Part shown: positions 21,306 to 30,034 of the stretch, piece after piece
Position numbering within the stretch: position 1 is the stretch's first letter
Layout: the number at the start of each line of letters is the position of its first letter
Source of the DNA: JAXLYX01 sp046351215
GTDB lineage: Bacteria; Myxococcota_A; Polyangia; Polyangiales; Houyiibacteriaceae
Length of the DNA: 58,899 nucleotides
Reading direction: 5' to 3'
NCBI GenBank assembly: GCA_046351215.1
Contig: JAXLYX010000026.1
Coordinates: 1-58,899 of the forward strand
Notes under the pieces: model-generated
What the model was told of the DNA's origin: nothing
Database searches by the model: none
Seen by the model: the letters and a program-made list of their open reading frames with translations, nothing else
Position numbers and translations under genes: made by a program

Positions 21306-22025
21306 ATGAATCCCACGGCAGTCCCCCTCCGAAGTCGCGAGCGTTCGTGTCCCGGGGCGCGGCTCGGCGCTCTCGCCGCCGTGATCGCGGTGCTCCTCGG
21401 TGCGAGCAGCGCGAGCGCGCAGCGTGCCCTGGACGCGGATGCACGATCGCGCATGCACCGCGAGGCCCTGGCATCGGGTGGCTTGGGCATGGGCATCCTG
21501 GCCCTCTCCCAGGTCCCGCTATTGGTCAAGTGGCACGGCATGCCGGATCCCCTCGACGAGAACTACGGATGGGGCATGGGGATGGCGTTCGTCGGAACGA
21601 CGATCGCCGGAGGAACGATCGAGAGCGTCGCGGGATCCGGCCTCATCACGCACTTGGCCAGGTCGCGAGGGGTGCGAGACGGCGCAGGAACGCTGCGAAG
21701 CCCGTACGCCTGGGCTCTCCTCGGGCAGTCGTCCGCCTGGTTCGCGAGCGTCGTGCTCGGGACCGTCCTGTGGTTCGTGGGCCCAGGGAAGCACGACGTC
21801 ATCCCGACCAACAGCGACGTCGTCCAACACTACGTCACCGTGGTGCTGATGCCCGAGCTCCTCCAGGCGTGGGGCGGCTCCTACTTCGGCGCGTACCTCG
21901 TCGAGCGCCATCGCGACCGGGCCACCGAGGGAGCCTCGAGACCTTCGGTCACGTTCGCTCCGTTCTTCGAGGCCGGCACTCCAGCACGCCCCAGCGTCAC
22001 GTTGGGGGTTCGAGGAGCGTTCTGA
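21306..22025 (+). CDS. Hypothetical membrane protein with signal peptide
   Basis: 239 residues. The N-terminus carries a signal sequence (LGALAAVIAVLLGASSASAQ) and at least three further hydrophobic stretches follow (GLGMGILALSQVPLLV, GMGMAFVGTTIAGG, AWFASVVLGTVLWFVG), so it is probably an inner-membrane protein. The C-terminal part (ASRPSVTFAPFFEAG ... PSVTLGVRGAF) looks like an outer-membrane-style terminal strand and may instead mean a periplasmic or outer-membrane fate. No known domain recognised. It stands alone to the right of the tRNA-Gly scar, so may be the first core gene after an integrated segment. Confidence 0.7.
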   Translation: MNPTAVPLRSRERSCPGARLGALAAVIAVLLGASSASAQRALDADARSRMHREALASGGLGMGILALSQVPLLVKWHGMPDPLDENYGWGMGMAFVGTTIAGGTIESVAGSGLITHLARSRGVRDGAGTLRSPYAWALLGQSSAWFASVVLGTVLWFVGPGKHDVIPTNSDVVQHYVTVVLMPELLQAWGGSYFGAYLVERHRDRATEGASRPSVTFAPFFEAGTPARPSVTLGVRGAF

Positions 22026-22058
22026 TGTCGTGCCCTTCGAGTTAGCCGCCCGGTTGTA

Positions 22059-22079
22059 TGTACCCTCGACATGGGTACA
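22059..22079. promoter_or_regulatory. Palindromic operator of the toxin-antitoxin locus
   Basis: TGTACCC (22059-22065) and GGGTACA (22073-22079) form a perfect 7-bp inverted repeat with a 7-base spacer, ending 8 bases before the toxin start codon. HTH antitoxins of this class repress their own operon by binding such palindromes next to the promoter, so this is the predicted HigA-type site. Confidence 0.6.
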
Positions 22080-22087
22080 CTGGCTTC

Positions 22088-22368
22088 GTGATCACGACGG
22101 TGCGGGTTTCGGCGCGGGCCGAGAGGGAGCTTCGCAAGCTCCCGCGCCACATCGTCGAGAACTTCCGATACTAGGTCATGGCGGTGGAGGCCGAAGGCCT
22201 CGACGCGGTGCGCCGGCTCCCGGGGTACCACGACGAACCGCTGTAGGGCGACCGGAAGGGCCAGCGTTCCATCCGGCTGTCGCGAGCGTACCGAGCGATC
22301 TATCGCGTCGCTGTCGACGGAACCATCGAGCTCGTTCTCGTCGAGGAGGTCAACAAGCATGAGTACTG
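22088..22368 (+). pseudogene. RelE/HigB-type toxin gene broken by two in-frame amber codons
   Basis: Reading from GTG 22088, the frame encodes a 93-codon RelE/ParE-superfamily toxin: VSARAERELRKLPRHIVENF, VEAEGLDAVRRLPGYHDEPL, then GQRSIRLSRAYRAIYR and VEEVNKHEY at the end. These are the normal landmarks of ribosome-dependent mRNA interferase-like toxins in this family. Two TAG codons interrupt it at 22172-22174 (where a Trp is usual) and 22244-22246 (where a Lys is usual). Everything else, including the frame and the 10-base overlap with the antitoxin, is preserved, so inactivation looks recent. TAG serves as a normal stop in genes of this window (hsdR), so recoding is unlikely. Not expected to make active toxin. 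Confidence 0.8.
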
Positions 22369-22691
22369 AACGGAGCCGCAAGGCGAGTGCCGTCCTCGGC
22401 GAGATCCTCGGCGACCAGCCCGTCACCTTCGGAGCGATGCTGCGCTCGATCCGCCTGTGCGACGAAGCATCGCTCGCGCAGTTCGCGGCCCGGCTCGGCG
22501 TCAGTCGGCAGAACCTCGCCGACATCGAAGCGGGTCGACGACGAGTCAGCCTCGCTCGCGCGGGAGAGTGGGCTCGACGTCTGGGACGATCCGAGACGCA
22601 GTTCCTCTCCATCGCGATCGAAGACGAGCTTCGCGCGGCCGATGCTCTCTACTCGGTCAAGCTCGAGCCGGCTGCCAAGCGGGCGGGCTGA
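22359..22691 (+). CDS. HTH (XRE/HigA-type) antitoxin, now without an active partner
   Basis: 110-residue DNA-binding protein with an XRE helix-turn-helix (LAQFAARLGVSRQNLADIEAG, about residues 37-58) after an N-terminal extension, and a short C-terminal tail. ATG 22359 lies inside the toxin reading frame and overlaps its stop region by 10 bases, the usual toxin-first order of HigBA-like modules. It should neutralise the toxin and repress the operon through the palindrome at 22059-22079. The frame is intact although the toxin is dead, which suggests continued use as a regulator or simply a recent loss of the toxin. Confidence 0.85.
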   Translation: MSTERSRKASAVLGEILGDQPVTFGAMLRSIRLCDEASLAQFAARLGVSRQNLADIEAGRRRVSLARAGEWARRLGRSETQFLSIAIEDELRAADALYSVKLEPAAKRAG

Positions 22692-22795
22692 CGAGCTCGT
22701 CGTCGACTCGACCGAGCGCGGGGAGCTCGCCCGTCGCTCGATCGCATCCCCAATCACGCCGAGTACGAACTCCGGATGGTTTACGTTCTGGCTCC

Positions 22796-23641
22796 ATGAG
22801 TCCCGTGATCTCGCGGTCGGCGTTCCTCTTCGTCGCCACGGCGGTGTGGGCGGGCCTGGTCGGTTGCGGCCCCACGCAGGATCGCTGCGAGGCTCGATTC
22901 GCGGATGACTCCGCATGGGTTCGAGTGCGGGCGATGGTGCTCGGCAACCCCGTGTCCCATCAGGTCGAGATGCTGCGGGTGGACGTGACGGCGGAGTGCG
23001 CGTGCTCGGTCGCGCCGCGTCTTTCCGGGACGTTCCAGGGGCGTCCGATGACCGTCGTGTCGCGCGGGGATTCCTACGATTGTTCCCCTCCGCCCTATCT
23101 CGTCGTGCCGCTCGATGGGACCGAGGAGTCGCCGGACGGCACTTCCGAGATCGTCCTCGACGACGGGCACGGGCATCGGATGCGGATGGTGCTCGACCAT
23201 GCGATCGAGGCACGAGGGATCGAGATCGTGCAACCGGCGGATGGGATCGCGCATCCAGGCGACACCGTCGTGATCCACGTGAGCCCCGGCATGAGCTTCC
23301 TTCCGGAAAGCCCGATGATCCGGCTCGAAACGGCTCCCCCATACACCGGAAGCGGTGGTTACGCGCCGAACCTCGGTGGCGGCTATGAGCTGACGATTGG
23401 TGCCTCCGAGTTGTCGTTCCAGCTCGGACCGGACGTGGAGGCGGGACCCGCCACGGTCGCCGTGGAGTCGCAAGCGGTCTCCCCGTTGGCGCCCTGGCCA
23501 TGTTGGGCGATCGCCTGCGAGGGGGCGACCGAATGCGCATGCGAGTACCGCCGGGTCGGAGGCGGTGCCGAAGGCATCTACGACACTCCGGCCTTCGGCT
23601 TCGATCGCCCTTCCGCCGTGCTGCAGATCGTTCGCCCGTGA
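22796..23641 (+). CDS. Predicted lipoprotein of unknown function
   Basis: 281 residues from ATG 22796. The N-terminus is a textbook lipoprotein signal (FLFVATAVWAGLVGC, lipobox LVGC). The mature protein is Cys-containing (AECACS, ECACEYRR) and beta-rich, with a segment HPGDTVVIHVSPGMSFLPESP that resembles an Ig-like or cupredoxin-like strand pattern, but I recognise no family. It is preceded by about 100 noncoding bases after the antitoxin and followed by 109 bases before the kinase gene, so it may be monocistronic. Location predicted: periplasmic face or outer membrane. Confidence 0.8.
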   Translation: MSPVISRSAFLFVATAVWAGLVGCGPTQDRCEARFADDSAWVRVRAMVLGNPVSHQVEMLRVDVTAECACSVAPRLSGTFQGRPMTVVSRGDSYDCSPPPYLVVPLDGTEESPDGTSEIVLDDGHGHRMRMVLDHAIEARGIEIVQPADGIAHPGDTVVIHVSPGMSFLPESPMIRLETAPPYTGSGGYAPNLGGGYELTIGASELSFQLGPDVEAGPATVAVESQAVSPLAPWPCWAIACEGATECACEYRRVGGGAEGIYDTPAFGFDRPSAVLQIVRP

Positions 23642-23750
23642 CGGGCTGGGCCGCGCGTGGACCGGCGGTGGCATGGCCCGGGGCCATCGCCCCGTCGGAC
23701 CACGGCCCCCTCCACCCCGCGATCCCCGCGCGTGGCATACTCGCCGCGTC

Positions 23751-25373
23751 GTGACCCGGGAGAGCGAGCACGCCGAGACGCGCCCCGAGCCGCTCCTCGA
23801 CCCCGAGGCCGCGGGCTCGACGCCCGTCGAGGGCGCGACGCTCGAGGTGGAGATTCCCGGCGAGACCTCCGGCGATCCGGCGAGTGAGGACCTCCCCCGC
23901 CGCGTGCACGGAATGATGAAGCAGGGCGTCGCGGCGACCTTCGTCGTGGCGGCCGTCGATCTCGTGTACGCACGCTGGGTCTTCCCGGGCACCGACCTGC
24001 GCATCGTGCTCGGCATCCGCCTGCTCGCCCTCGCGATGTACGTCGCGCTCGTCACCGTCTTCCGGGCGACCACGGGCCGTGCGGCCTGGCGCACGATGTG
24101 GGGGACCGGTCTCTTCCTCTCCTTCCTCTTCGCGCTCGTCACCCACGCGACGGGGGGGCTCCGCTCGCTCTACCCCCTCGGGCTCGTGATGCTCGCGATG
24201 GGTGCGGTGACGGTCGCGAGGCCGCGCGCCGAGGTGCTCGCGCTCCACCTCGGCACGATGGCGGTCTACGTCCTCGCCTTCGTCGGCACGATCCCGCTCT
24301 TCTCGGCGACGCGGGCCCAGCTCGGCGACGGACCCGCGCTCGCGACCTTCCTCTTCATGCTCCTCTTCGCGCTCGCCTCGTACGGTCTCTCGGCGGAGAT
24401 CAGCGGCATGCTCTGGTCGCTGCGGCGCGAGGTCTTCGAGAGCAAGCGAGTCGGCCGCTACGTGCTGCGTCGTCGCATCGGACGCGGCGGCATGGGCGAG
24501 GTCTGGAGCGCGTGGCACGTGGGCCTCCGCCGCGAGGTGGCGGTGAAGTTCCTCCACACGCAGATGAACGACACCGTCGCGAGGCGCCGCTTCGAGCGGG
24601 AATTCCGGGCGACCTCGGCCCTTCAACACCCCCACACCGTCCGCATCCTCGACGCCGGCATCGCGGACGACGGGCAGCCCTACTACGCGATGGAGCTGCT
24701 CTCGGGGGCGTCGCTGCGCGAGGTCGTCGAGCGCGAGGGTCCGCTCGACGTCGCGCGCGCGCTCGTGCTCGTCGAGCAGGCGGCGCGCGCCCTCGGCGAG
24801 GCGCACGCACGAGGGATCGTGCACCGCGACGTGAAGCCCGAGAACCTCTTCGTCTGCGATCTCGGCGTCGACGAGCACGTGAAGGTGCTCGACTTCGGCG
24901 TCGCGCGCGTCCTCGAGGACGACGACGCCGGCAAGCTCACCGCCACGGGCTTCGTCGTCGGCACGCCGGCGTTCATGGCGCCCGAGGTCGTGATGGGGAA
25001 GGAGGCCGTGCCCGCGTCGGACGTCTACGCGCTCGGCTCGGTGCTCTACTTCGCCCTCGCCGGCAAGGCTCCCTTCGAGGCCTCGAACGCGGCGGCGCTC
25101 CTGCTCGCGCAGGTCACGGTGCCCGCGCCGCGGCTCGAGACCGTGCGCTCGGGACCGCTCGATCCGCGCCTCACCGCCTTGCTCGAACGAGCGCTCGCCA
25201 AGGAACCCGCGGCCCGCTTCGCCGACGGGGCGGAGCTCGCCGCCGCGCTCGCCGAGATCCCGCGGGTTCGCACGTCCACGCGTCCGCCCGTCTCGAAGCC
25301 GTTCGAGAAGGCCGGGGACGCCGAAGCGGCGAGCCCCGCGGCGGCCGAGAGCACGCGCTCGCTGCGGCGCTGA
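23751..25373 (+). CDS. Ser/Thr protein kinase with an N-terminal multi-span membrane domain
   Basis: About 540 residues. GTG 23751 gives the longest coherent protein, but no good ribosome site is visible and a later start is possible. The N-terminus (about 55-225) has five to six hydrophobic spans (AAWRTMWGTGLFLSFLFALV, LGLVMLAMGAVTVA, TFLFMLLFALASYGL). The C-terminal half is a complete Hanks kinase: glycine loop IGRGGMGEVW (about 242), VAVK lysine, HRDVKPEN (about 357), DFG (about 381) and MAPE (about 409). Most bacterial kinases have the kinase first and the membrane segment after; here the membrane sensor comes first. Myxobacteria hold many such kinases; the stimulus and target are unknown. 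Confidence 0.9.
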   Translation: MTRESEHAETRPEPLLDPEAAGSTPVEGATLEVEIPGETSGDPASEDLPRRVHGMMKQGVAATFVVAAVDLVYARWVFPGTDLRIVLGIRLLALAMYVALVTVFRATTGRAAWRTMWGTGLFLSFLFALVTHATGGLRSLYPLGLVMLAMGAVTVARPRAEVLALHLGTMAVYVLAFVGTIPLFSATRAQLGDGPALATFLFMLLFALASYGLSAEISGMLWSLRREVFESKRVGRYVLRRRIGRGGMGEVWSAWHVGLRREVAVKFLHTQMNDTVARRRFEREFRATSALQHPHTVRILDAGIADDGQPYYAMELLSGASLREVVEREGPLDVARALVLVEQAARALGEAHARGIVHRDVKPENLFVCDLGVDEHVKVLDFGVARVLEDDDAGKLTATGFVVGTPAFMAPEVVMGKEAVPASDVYALGSVLYFALAGKAPFEASNAAALLLAQVTVPAPRLETVRSGPLDPRLTALLERALAKEPAARFADGAELAAALAEIPRVRTSTRPPVSKPFEKAGDAEAASPAAAESTRSLRR

Positions 25374-25395
25374 CGCGCCTCCCTCCTTCGCGCCC

Positions 25396-25851
25396 TCAGC
25401 CCAGCGCCGCGCGGATCGCCCGCTCGAGCTCGGTCGGCGTGCGGCCGGCCTCGCGCGCGACCTCGACGAGGCAGGCCGAGAGCGTGTCGTGGACCAGCGT
25501 CCGGCCGCGGAAGCGCGGGACGATGTTCGCCGTCGTGACGAGCCCGCGGGCGAAGGCGTTGATGAAGGGCATGCCGTCGAGGACGATGTGCAGCCGATCG
25601 CAGCGCTGCATCGTGCGATCGACGTTCCTCAGGTAGGCGAGCCGGCCCGCGTGGTCCGGCATCGAGGCTGTCTTGGACACGATGACGACGAAGTCGCGGA
25701 CCGCGCCGTTCCGGCTGGAAACGCGCTCGAGCTCGTCGATGACGGCGTCCACGTCCGCGGCCTGAGGGGTGCCGATCCATTCGACGACGGAGATTCCGTC
25801 GAGAGAAGCGCTTCGATACGAGCGAACTGCAGCAGGCGTCGATGGAGGCAC
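25396..25851 (-). CDS. Small soluble protein, possibly STAS-like
   Basis: 151 residues, convergent with the kinase gene (22 bases between stops). It has alternating strands and helices (ISVVEWIGTPQAADVDAVIDE, DFVVIVSKTASMPDHAGR, LHIVLDGMPFINAFARGLV) in the spacing of SpoIIAA/STAS-like domains, but no diagnostic phosphoserine motif is certain. No signal peptide or membrane segment. Near-identical layouts occur in other myxobacterial hypothetical proteins as far as I recall. Could sense state and pair with a kinase; that is speculation from adjacency. Confidence 0.7.
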   Translation of the reverse strand: MPPSTPAAVRSYRSASLDGISVVEWIGTPQAADVDAVIDELERVSSRNGAVRDFVVIVSKTASMPDHAGRLAYLRNVDRTMQRCDRLHIVLDGMPFINAFARGLVTTANIVPRFRGRTLVHDTLSACLVEVAREAGRTPTELERAIRAALG

Positions 25852-26167
25852 TCCACGTGCCTATCGAATCCGATCGGCGAACGCAATCCCCCGTGAGGGT
25901 GCTCGCCCTTTCGCCACGCTCTCCGACATGTCGCAGGAAGTCGACAACGTGTTCGTGAGCTGGATCGCGTGCTGTTCCAAGCAGTGTCGATCGCACGCAT
26001 TTCGTCGCGCGTGTCCAGGTCGACGTGGCGTCGATCACCACGAAATTGCGGCTTGATGCCGTCGTGCCGATCCGTCAGACAAAGCACTCGGGTTCGTAGC
26101 CTCGACAGCGCTCGCGTCGAGCGACGTCGCGTGCTCGCATCGTTTCCCCGAAGAAGCACGAGGTTCC
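25852..26167. other. Divergent intergenic region between the STAS-like and cadherin-like genes
   Basis: 316 bases between divergent starts, with no credible gene and mixed third-position composition. It must hold promoters for both directions; I see no palindrome or clear sigma-70 pair. A GAGG run near 26160 is the ribosome site of the plus-strand gene. Confidence 0.4.
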
Positions 26168-29092
26168 GTGACACGAGTCGCGCGGTTGGCATCGATGGTC
26201 CTCTTCCTCTCGGCGTGCAGCGACGGCGGCGCCGCGAACCTCCCTCCCGACCTGCTCGATCCGTCGGTCACCACGACGGAGGACCAGGCGGTCTCCTTCA
26301 CGCTCCCGGCGACCGATCCGAGAGGCGAGGCGCTGACCTTCACGACGAGCACGCCCGCTCACGGCACGGTGACGGGGACGGCCCCGGATCTCGTGTACAC
26401 GCCCGCGGCGGACTTCGCCGGCGAAGACCAGTTCACGGTGACGGTCTCGGACGGAGCGAGCGAGGTCACCGCGACCGTCACGGTGACGGTGACGCCGGTG
26501 AACGACGCGCCGATCGCCACGGACGACATGGTCGTGACGAACGAGGACACGTCGCTCGACGTCGCGGCCTCGTCGCTGACGGCGAACGACGTCGACGTCG
26601 ACGGTCCTTCGCTCGCGATCACGAGCGTCGACGAGGCCGTGCACGGCAGTGTATCGCTCGTCGGCCAGGCGGTGACCTTCGTCCCCGACGCGAACTACAA
26701 CGGCGCCGCGAGCTTCGGCTACACCGTCACGGACGGGACGCTCACGAGCCACGCGACGGTGCACGTGACGGTGGGCGCCGTCGACGGTGCGCCCGTGGCC
26801 ACGGACGACGTCGCCGACACCGACGAGGACACGGCGCTCGTCCTCGCCGAGGCGACCCTGCTCGCCAACGACACCGACGAGGACGGACAGACGCTCTCGG
26901 TGGCTTCCGTCGGTGACGCCGTCCACGGCACCGTGATGCTCTCGTCCGGCACGATCACCTTCCAGCCCGAGGCGGACTACGCGGGGCCGGCGAGCTTCAC
27001 CTACACCGTGACCGACGGAGCCCTCGCGGACGTCGGCACCGTGACGGTGACGGTCCATGCGACGAACGACGCGCCCGTGGCCGTCGACGACGTGGCCACG
27101 ACGGACGAGGACACGTCCGTCGACCTCTCGAGCGCCACGCTCCTCGCGAACGACGTCGACGTCGACGGTCCTTCGCTCTCCGTCGTCTCGGTGGGCGATG
27201 CGCAGGGCGGCACGGTCTCGCTCGTCGGCGACACCGTGACGTTCACGCCGACCGCGGACTTCGCGGGCTCGGCGAGCTTCTCGTACACGGTGACGGACGG
27301 CTCGGCGCAAGACGTCGGTGTGGTGACGCTGACGGTCGCCGCCGTGAACGATCCCCCCGTCGCCGTCGACGACCTGGCCCAGACCGACGAGGACCAGGCC
27401 CTGGTCTTCGCCGCGGCGTCGCTGGTCGCCAACGACACGGACATCGACGGACCGTCGCTCGCGGTGACCTCCGTCGGCAACGCCTTCCACGGCACCGTCT
27501 CGCTCGTCGGCGGACAGGTCACCTTCACGCCGGAGGCGAATTTCTTCGGCTCGGCGGCCTTCGAGTACACGGTCTCCGACGGTCAGGACTCCGACGTCGG
27601 CGCGGTCTCCGTCACGGTGACGTCCGTGAACGACCTCCCCGTCGTCGGAAGCCAGTCCGTGACGACGCGGAAGAACATCCCGGTCTCCATCACGCTCGCG
27701 GGCACGGACGTGGAGAACAGCCCGCTGACGTTCACCGTCGCCAGCGGCCCCGCGCACGGCTCGGTGTCGATCTCGGGCGCCACGGCGATCTACACGCCGG
27801 CCACCAACTACCTCGGGAGCGACTCGTTCACGTTCGTCGCGAACGACGGCGCGAACGATTCGAGCCCTGGCCAGATCGACCTCACGATCGCCGAGCCCGT
27901 CTGCGGGAACTCGGTGACGGAGCCCGGCGAGGCCTGCGACGACGGGAACCGCACGGCCGGCGACGGCTGCCGAGCCGACTGCCGCGGCGTCGAGAGCTGC
28001 GGCGACGGGCTTGTCGACAGCGTGAAGGGCGAGATGTGCGACGACGGGAACGGCGCCAACGGAGACGGCTGCAGCAATGGCTGCGCCCTCGACGCCTTCT
28101 CGAACGTGTCCTCGACGGTCATCAGCGGCTCGCTCAGCTGCAACACGACCGGCTCGAACACGGGTCGCAAGGCCGCGGTGAGCTCGCTCGGCCGCTTCTT
28201 CGTGGCGATGAACTGCGGCGGGACGGGCTACGTCAGCGTGAGCTCCGACCGCGGCGCGACCTGGCCGGGCCCGGTGTCGACCGGCATCACGGGGGTCCAG
28301 GCCATCGCCGTCGAAGGCGGACCCGACCCTCTCGCCTACGTCGTCGCGAAGACGACCTCGAACACGATCGTCTTCACGCGGACCACCGACGGAGGCGTCA
28401 CGTGGGAGACGCCTCGAACCCTCGCGATGGGCGTCACCGACGCGGAGGTGAGCATCGATTCGTTCGGGGACTCCGTCTACGTCGTCGTCGCCACCAGCTC
28501 CACCAACCTCCGCCTCCTCGCGAACTACGCGCGGGGCCAGGGGACGTTCTCCGTCACGGACGTGGCCCAGGCGAACATCTTCCACGACGTCATCGTGGAC
28601 AAGGTGAGCGGCGACGTGATCACGGGCAGCGACAATCCCGCGTTCCGCATCCGCCGCAGCAGCGATCAGGGCCTCACCTTCGGCGCGGAGGCGACGCCCC
28701 CCGGCCAGGCCTTCTTCTCGGATTGGGCCGGCTCGAACGGCTACATCTACGTCTCGGGGACGAACGGCGACAACAACATCGACCGGATCCCGATGTCGAG
28801 CCCGGGCACGAGCACGCAGGTCTCCGGCCTCCCGAGCAACGTCGGGGCGGCCTCCGTGCGTGCCATCGACGCGGACGCGGTCGGCAACGCCTACGTCGTC
28901 TCCCAGCTGACGTCGGGCAACGTCCAGCTCGACCGGATGGTCTTCGGTGCATCCTCCATCCTGGCGAGCGACGCTCGCACGATCGCGAGCGGAACGGCCC
29001 CCGCCGTCGCCGCTCTGCCGTCGAACACGGGCGCCCTCGTCGCGTACACGAGCGGCACCGTCGTGTACGGCGCGGTCGTCGTCTATCCCTGA
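26168..29092 (+). CDS. Lipoprotein with tandem cadherin-like domains, DUF4215 cysteine-rich repeats and a propeller-like C-terminus
   Basis: 974 residues from GTG 26168 (GAGG upstream). Signal LASMVLFLSAC gives a lipoprotein with Cys 17. Residues about 35-575 are tandem Ig/cadherin-like modules of about 95 residues, each opening with a version of NDAPVAVDDVATTDEDT and closing with FSYTVTDG. Next are DUF4215 Myxococcus-type cysteine-rich repeats (CGNSVTEPGEACDDGN, then EMCDDGNGANGDGC). The C-terminal 340 residues carry BNR-like blocks (SSDRGATWPGP, TTDGGVTWETP) and look like a sialidase-type beta-propeller without clear catalytic residues. Probably a surface protein binding a ligand or carbohydrate. 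Modules are clear; the ligand is unknown. Confidence 0.88.
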   Translation: MTRVARLASMVLFLSACSDGGAANLPPDLLDPSVTTTEDQAVSFTLPATDPRGEALTFTTSTPAHGTVTGTAPDLVYTPAADFAGEDQFTVTVSDGASEVTATVTVTVTPVNDAPIATDDMVVTNEDTSLDVAASSLTANDVDVDGPSLAITSVDEAVHGSVSLVGQAVTFVPDANYNGAASFGYTVTDGTLTSHATVHVTVGAVDGAPVATDDVADTDEDTALVLAEATLLANDTDEDGQTLSVASVGDAVHGTVMLSSGTITFQPEADYAGPASFTYTVTDGALADVGTVTVTVHATNDAPVAVDDVATTDEDTSVDLSSATLLANDVDVDGPSLSVVSVGDAQGGTVSLVGDTVTFTPTADFAGSASFSYTVTDGSAQDVGVVTLTVAAVNDPPVAVDDLAQTDEDQALVFAAASLVANDTDIDGPSLAVTSVGNAFHGTVSLVGGQVTFTPEANFFGSAAFEYTVSDGQDSDVGAVSVTVTSVNDLPVVGSQSVTTRKNIPVSITLAGTDVENSPLTFTVASGPAHGSVSISGATAIYTPATNYLGSDSFTFVANDGANDSSPGQIDLTIAEPVCGNSVTEPGEACDDGNRTAGDGCRADCRGVESCGDGLVDSVKGEMCDDGNGANGDGCSNGCALDAFSNVSSTVISGSLSCNTTGSNTGRKAAVSSLGRFFVAMNCGGTGYVSVSSDRGATWPGPVSTGITGVQAIAVEGGPDPLAYVVAKTTSNTIVFTRTTDGGVTWETPRTLAMGVTDAEVSIDSFGDSVYVVVATSSTNLRLLANYARGQGTFSVTDVAQANIFHDVIVDKVSGDVITGSDNPAFRIRRSSDQGLTFGAEATPPGQAFFSDWAGSNGYIYVSGTNGDNNIDRIPMSSPGTSTQVSGLPSNVGAASVRAIDADAVGNAYVVSQLTSGNVQLDRMVFGASSILASDARTIASGTAPAVAALPSNTGALVAYTSGTVVYGAVVVYP
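26270..27880 (+). repeat. Tandem coding repeats of cadherin-like domains
   Basis: About six copies of a module near 285 bp. Highly similar DNA blocks recur, for example the AACGACGCGCCCGTGGCC region and the GACGTCGACGGTCCTTCGCT block at 26591 and 27161. The similarity at DNA level implies fairly recent duplication or gene conversion inside the gene. Confidence 0.8.
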
Positions 29093-29117
29093 GGAGGGGA
29101 GCGGACGGGCGCTCTCG

Positions 29118-29156
29118 CACGGTCTTCCCGAGGGGCGAGTCCCTGGGAAGGCCGTG
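29118..29156. terminator. Bidirectional terminator hairpin between convergent genes
   Basis: CACGGTCTTCCC (29118-29129) and GGGAAGGCCGTG (29145-29156) pair over 12 positions with one G-U pair around a 15-base loop. It lies in the 96-base gap between two converging stops, where a shared terminator is expected. Confidence 0.65.
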
Positions 29157-29188
29157 TCGGGCGCCGGTCCGCCCGCCTCCGCACGACC

Positions 29189-30034
29189 TCAGCGCTCGAG
29201 CGCGCCGCGGAGGCCGACGAGGTTCGCGATCTGGATGTCGAGGCCGGGACGGGCGTTGATCTCGAGCACGCTCGGACCCGACTCGTCGTCGACCACGAGG
29301 TCGATGCCGGTGTAGCCGAGGCCGCTGAGGCGAGCGGACTCGACGGCGATCGCGACGAGCTCGGCCCAGCCCGCGACGCCTCGCCCGACGAGCTCGCGGC
29401 CCGTGTCCGGATGGCGCGTGATCGAGTCCCCGTTCCAGACGGCCGCGCGGGTGCGGCCTGACGCCACGTCGATGCCGACGCCGACGGCGCCCTGGTGGAG
29501 GTTCGCCTTGCCGCGGGACTCGCGCGTCGGGATGCGCGTCATCGCGAGGACGGGACGCCCCTCGCAGACGATGATCCGGACGTCGGGGAGCCCCTCCACC
29601 GGATCGCCGAGGAGGTCGGTGCGGGCCTTCATCCGGCGCTCGAAATGAGCGATGTCCGACTGCCCCTCGCGCGAGAAATCGCCGGAGAGGATGCCGAGCA
29701 CGTGGAGCTCGAGGTCGCGCCGCGCGAGTCGATCGCCGCCGAAGTCGAGCCAGTCGACGCCCTCGCGCCCGCAGGCGACGACGATGCCGCAGCCGCGTCC
29801 GCCTCCCGCCGGCTTCAGCGCGAACTCGGAGGGAAGCGACCAGTCGAAGGCGAGGAGCGCGCGTCGGTCCTCGAGGACCGCGAAGGTCTCGGGCACGGGG
29901 AGGCCGTGCGCGGCGAGGAGGCGCTTGGCGGCGACCTTGTCGCCCGCGATCGAGCGCATGCGGTGGCGGGGATTGAGCGGTGCGATCAGCTCGAGCTCGC
30001 GCCGGTTCAGCCCGAGGACGTGCTCGCGGCTCAC
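29189..30034 (-). CDS. ATP-grasp alpha-L-glutamate ligase-like protein (RimK-related)
   Basis: 281 residues from GTG at 30034, overlapping the stop of the upstream 7TM gene in GTGA. Family landmarks run in order: VLGLNRRELELIAPLNPR, DKVAAKRLLAAHGLPVPETF, the ATP-binding FALKPAGGGRGCGIVV, NLHQGAVGVGIDVASG, HPDTGRELVG, and the metal-binding end SVLEINARPGLDIQIAN. This is the RimK-related ligase family that travels with a 7TM protein (7TM_transglut). Such enzymes join amino acids, often Glu, to a carboxylate with ATP; the acceptor for this branch is unknown. It ends 96 bases from the convergent lipoprotein. Family confident, substrate unknown. Confidence 0.88.
   Translation of the reverse strand: MSREHVLGLNRRELELIAPLNPRHRMRSIAGDKVAAKRLLAAHGLPVPETFAVLEDRRALLAFDWSLPSEFALKPAGGGRGCGIVVACGREGVDWLDFGGDRLARRDLELHVLGILSGDFSREGQSDIAHFERRMKARTDLLGDPVEGLPDVRIIVCEGRPVLAMTRIPTRESRGKANLHQGAVGVGIDVASGRTRAAVWNGDSITRHPDTGRELVGRGVAGWAELVAIAVESARLSGLGYTGIDLVVDDESGPSVLEINARPGLDIQIANLVGLRGALER

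Noticed and set aside
21106..21474. Minus-strand ORF with GNGIRTHD/GSEPTTSTLA peptides
   Set aside because: This is the well-known spurious translation of an antisense tRNA; it led me to the tRNA-Gly fragment.
26075..28585. 836-codon minus-strand frame opposite the cadherin-like gene
   Set aside because: Antisense shadow; repeated only because the sense gene is repetitive.
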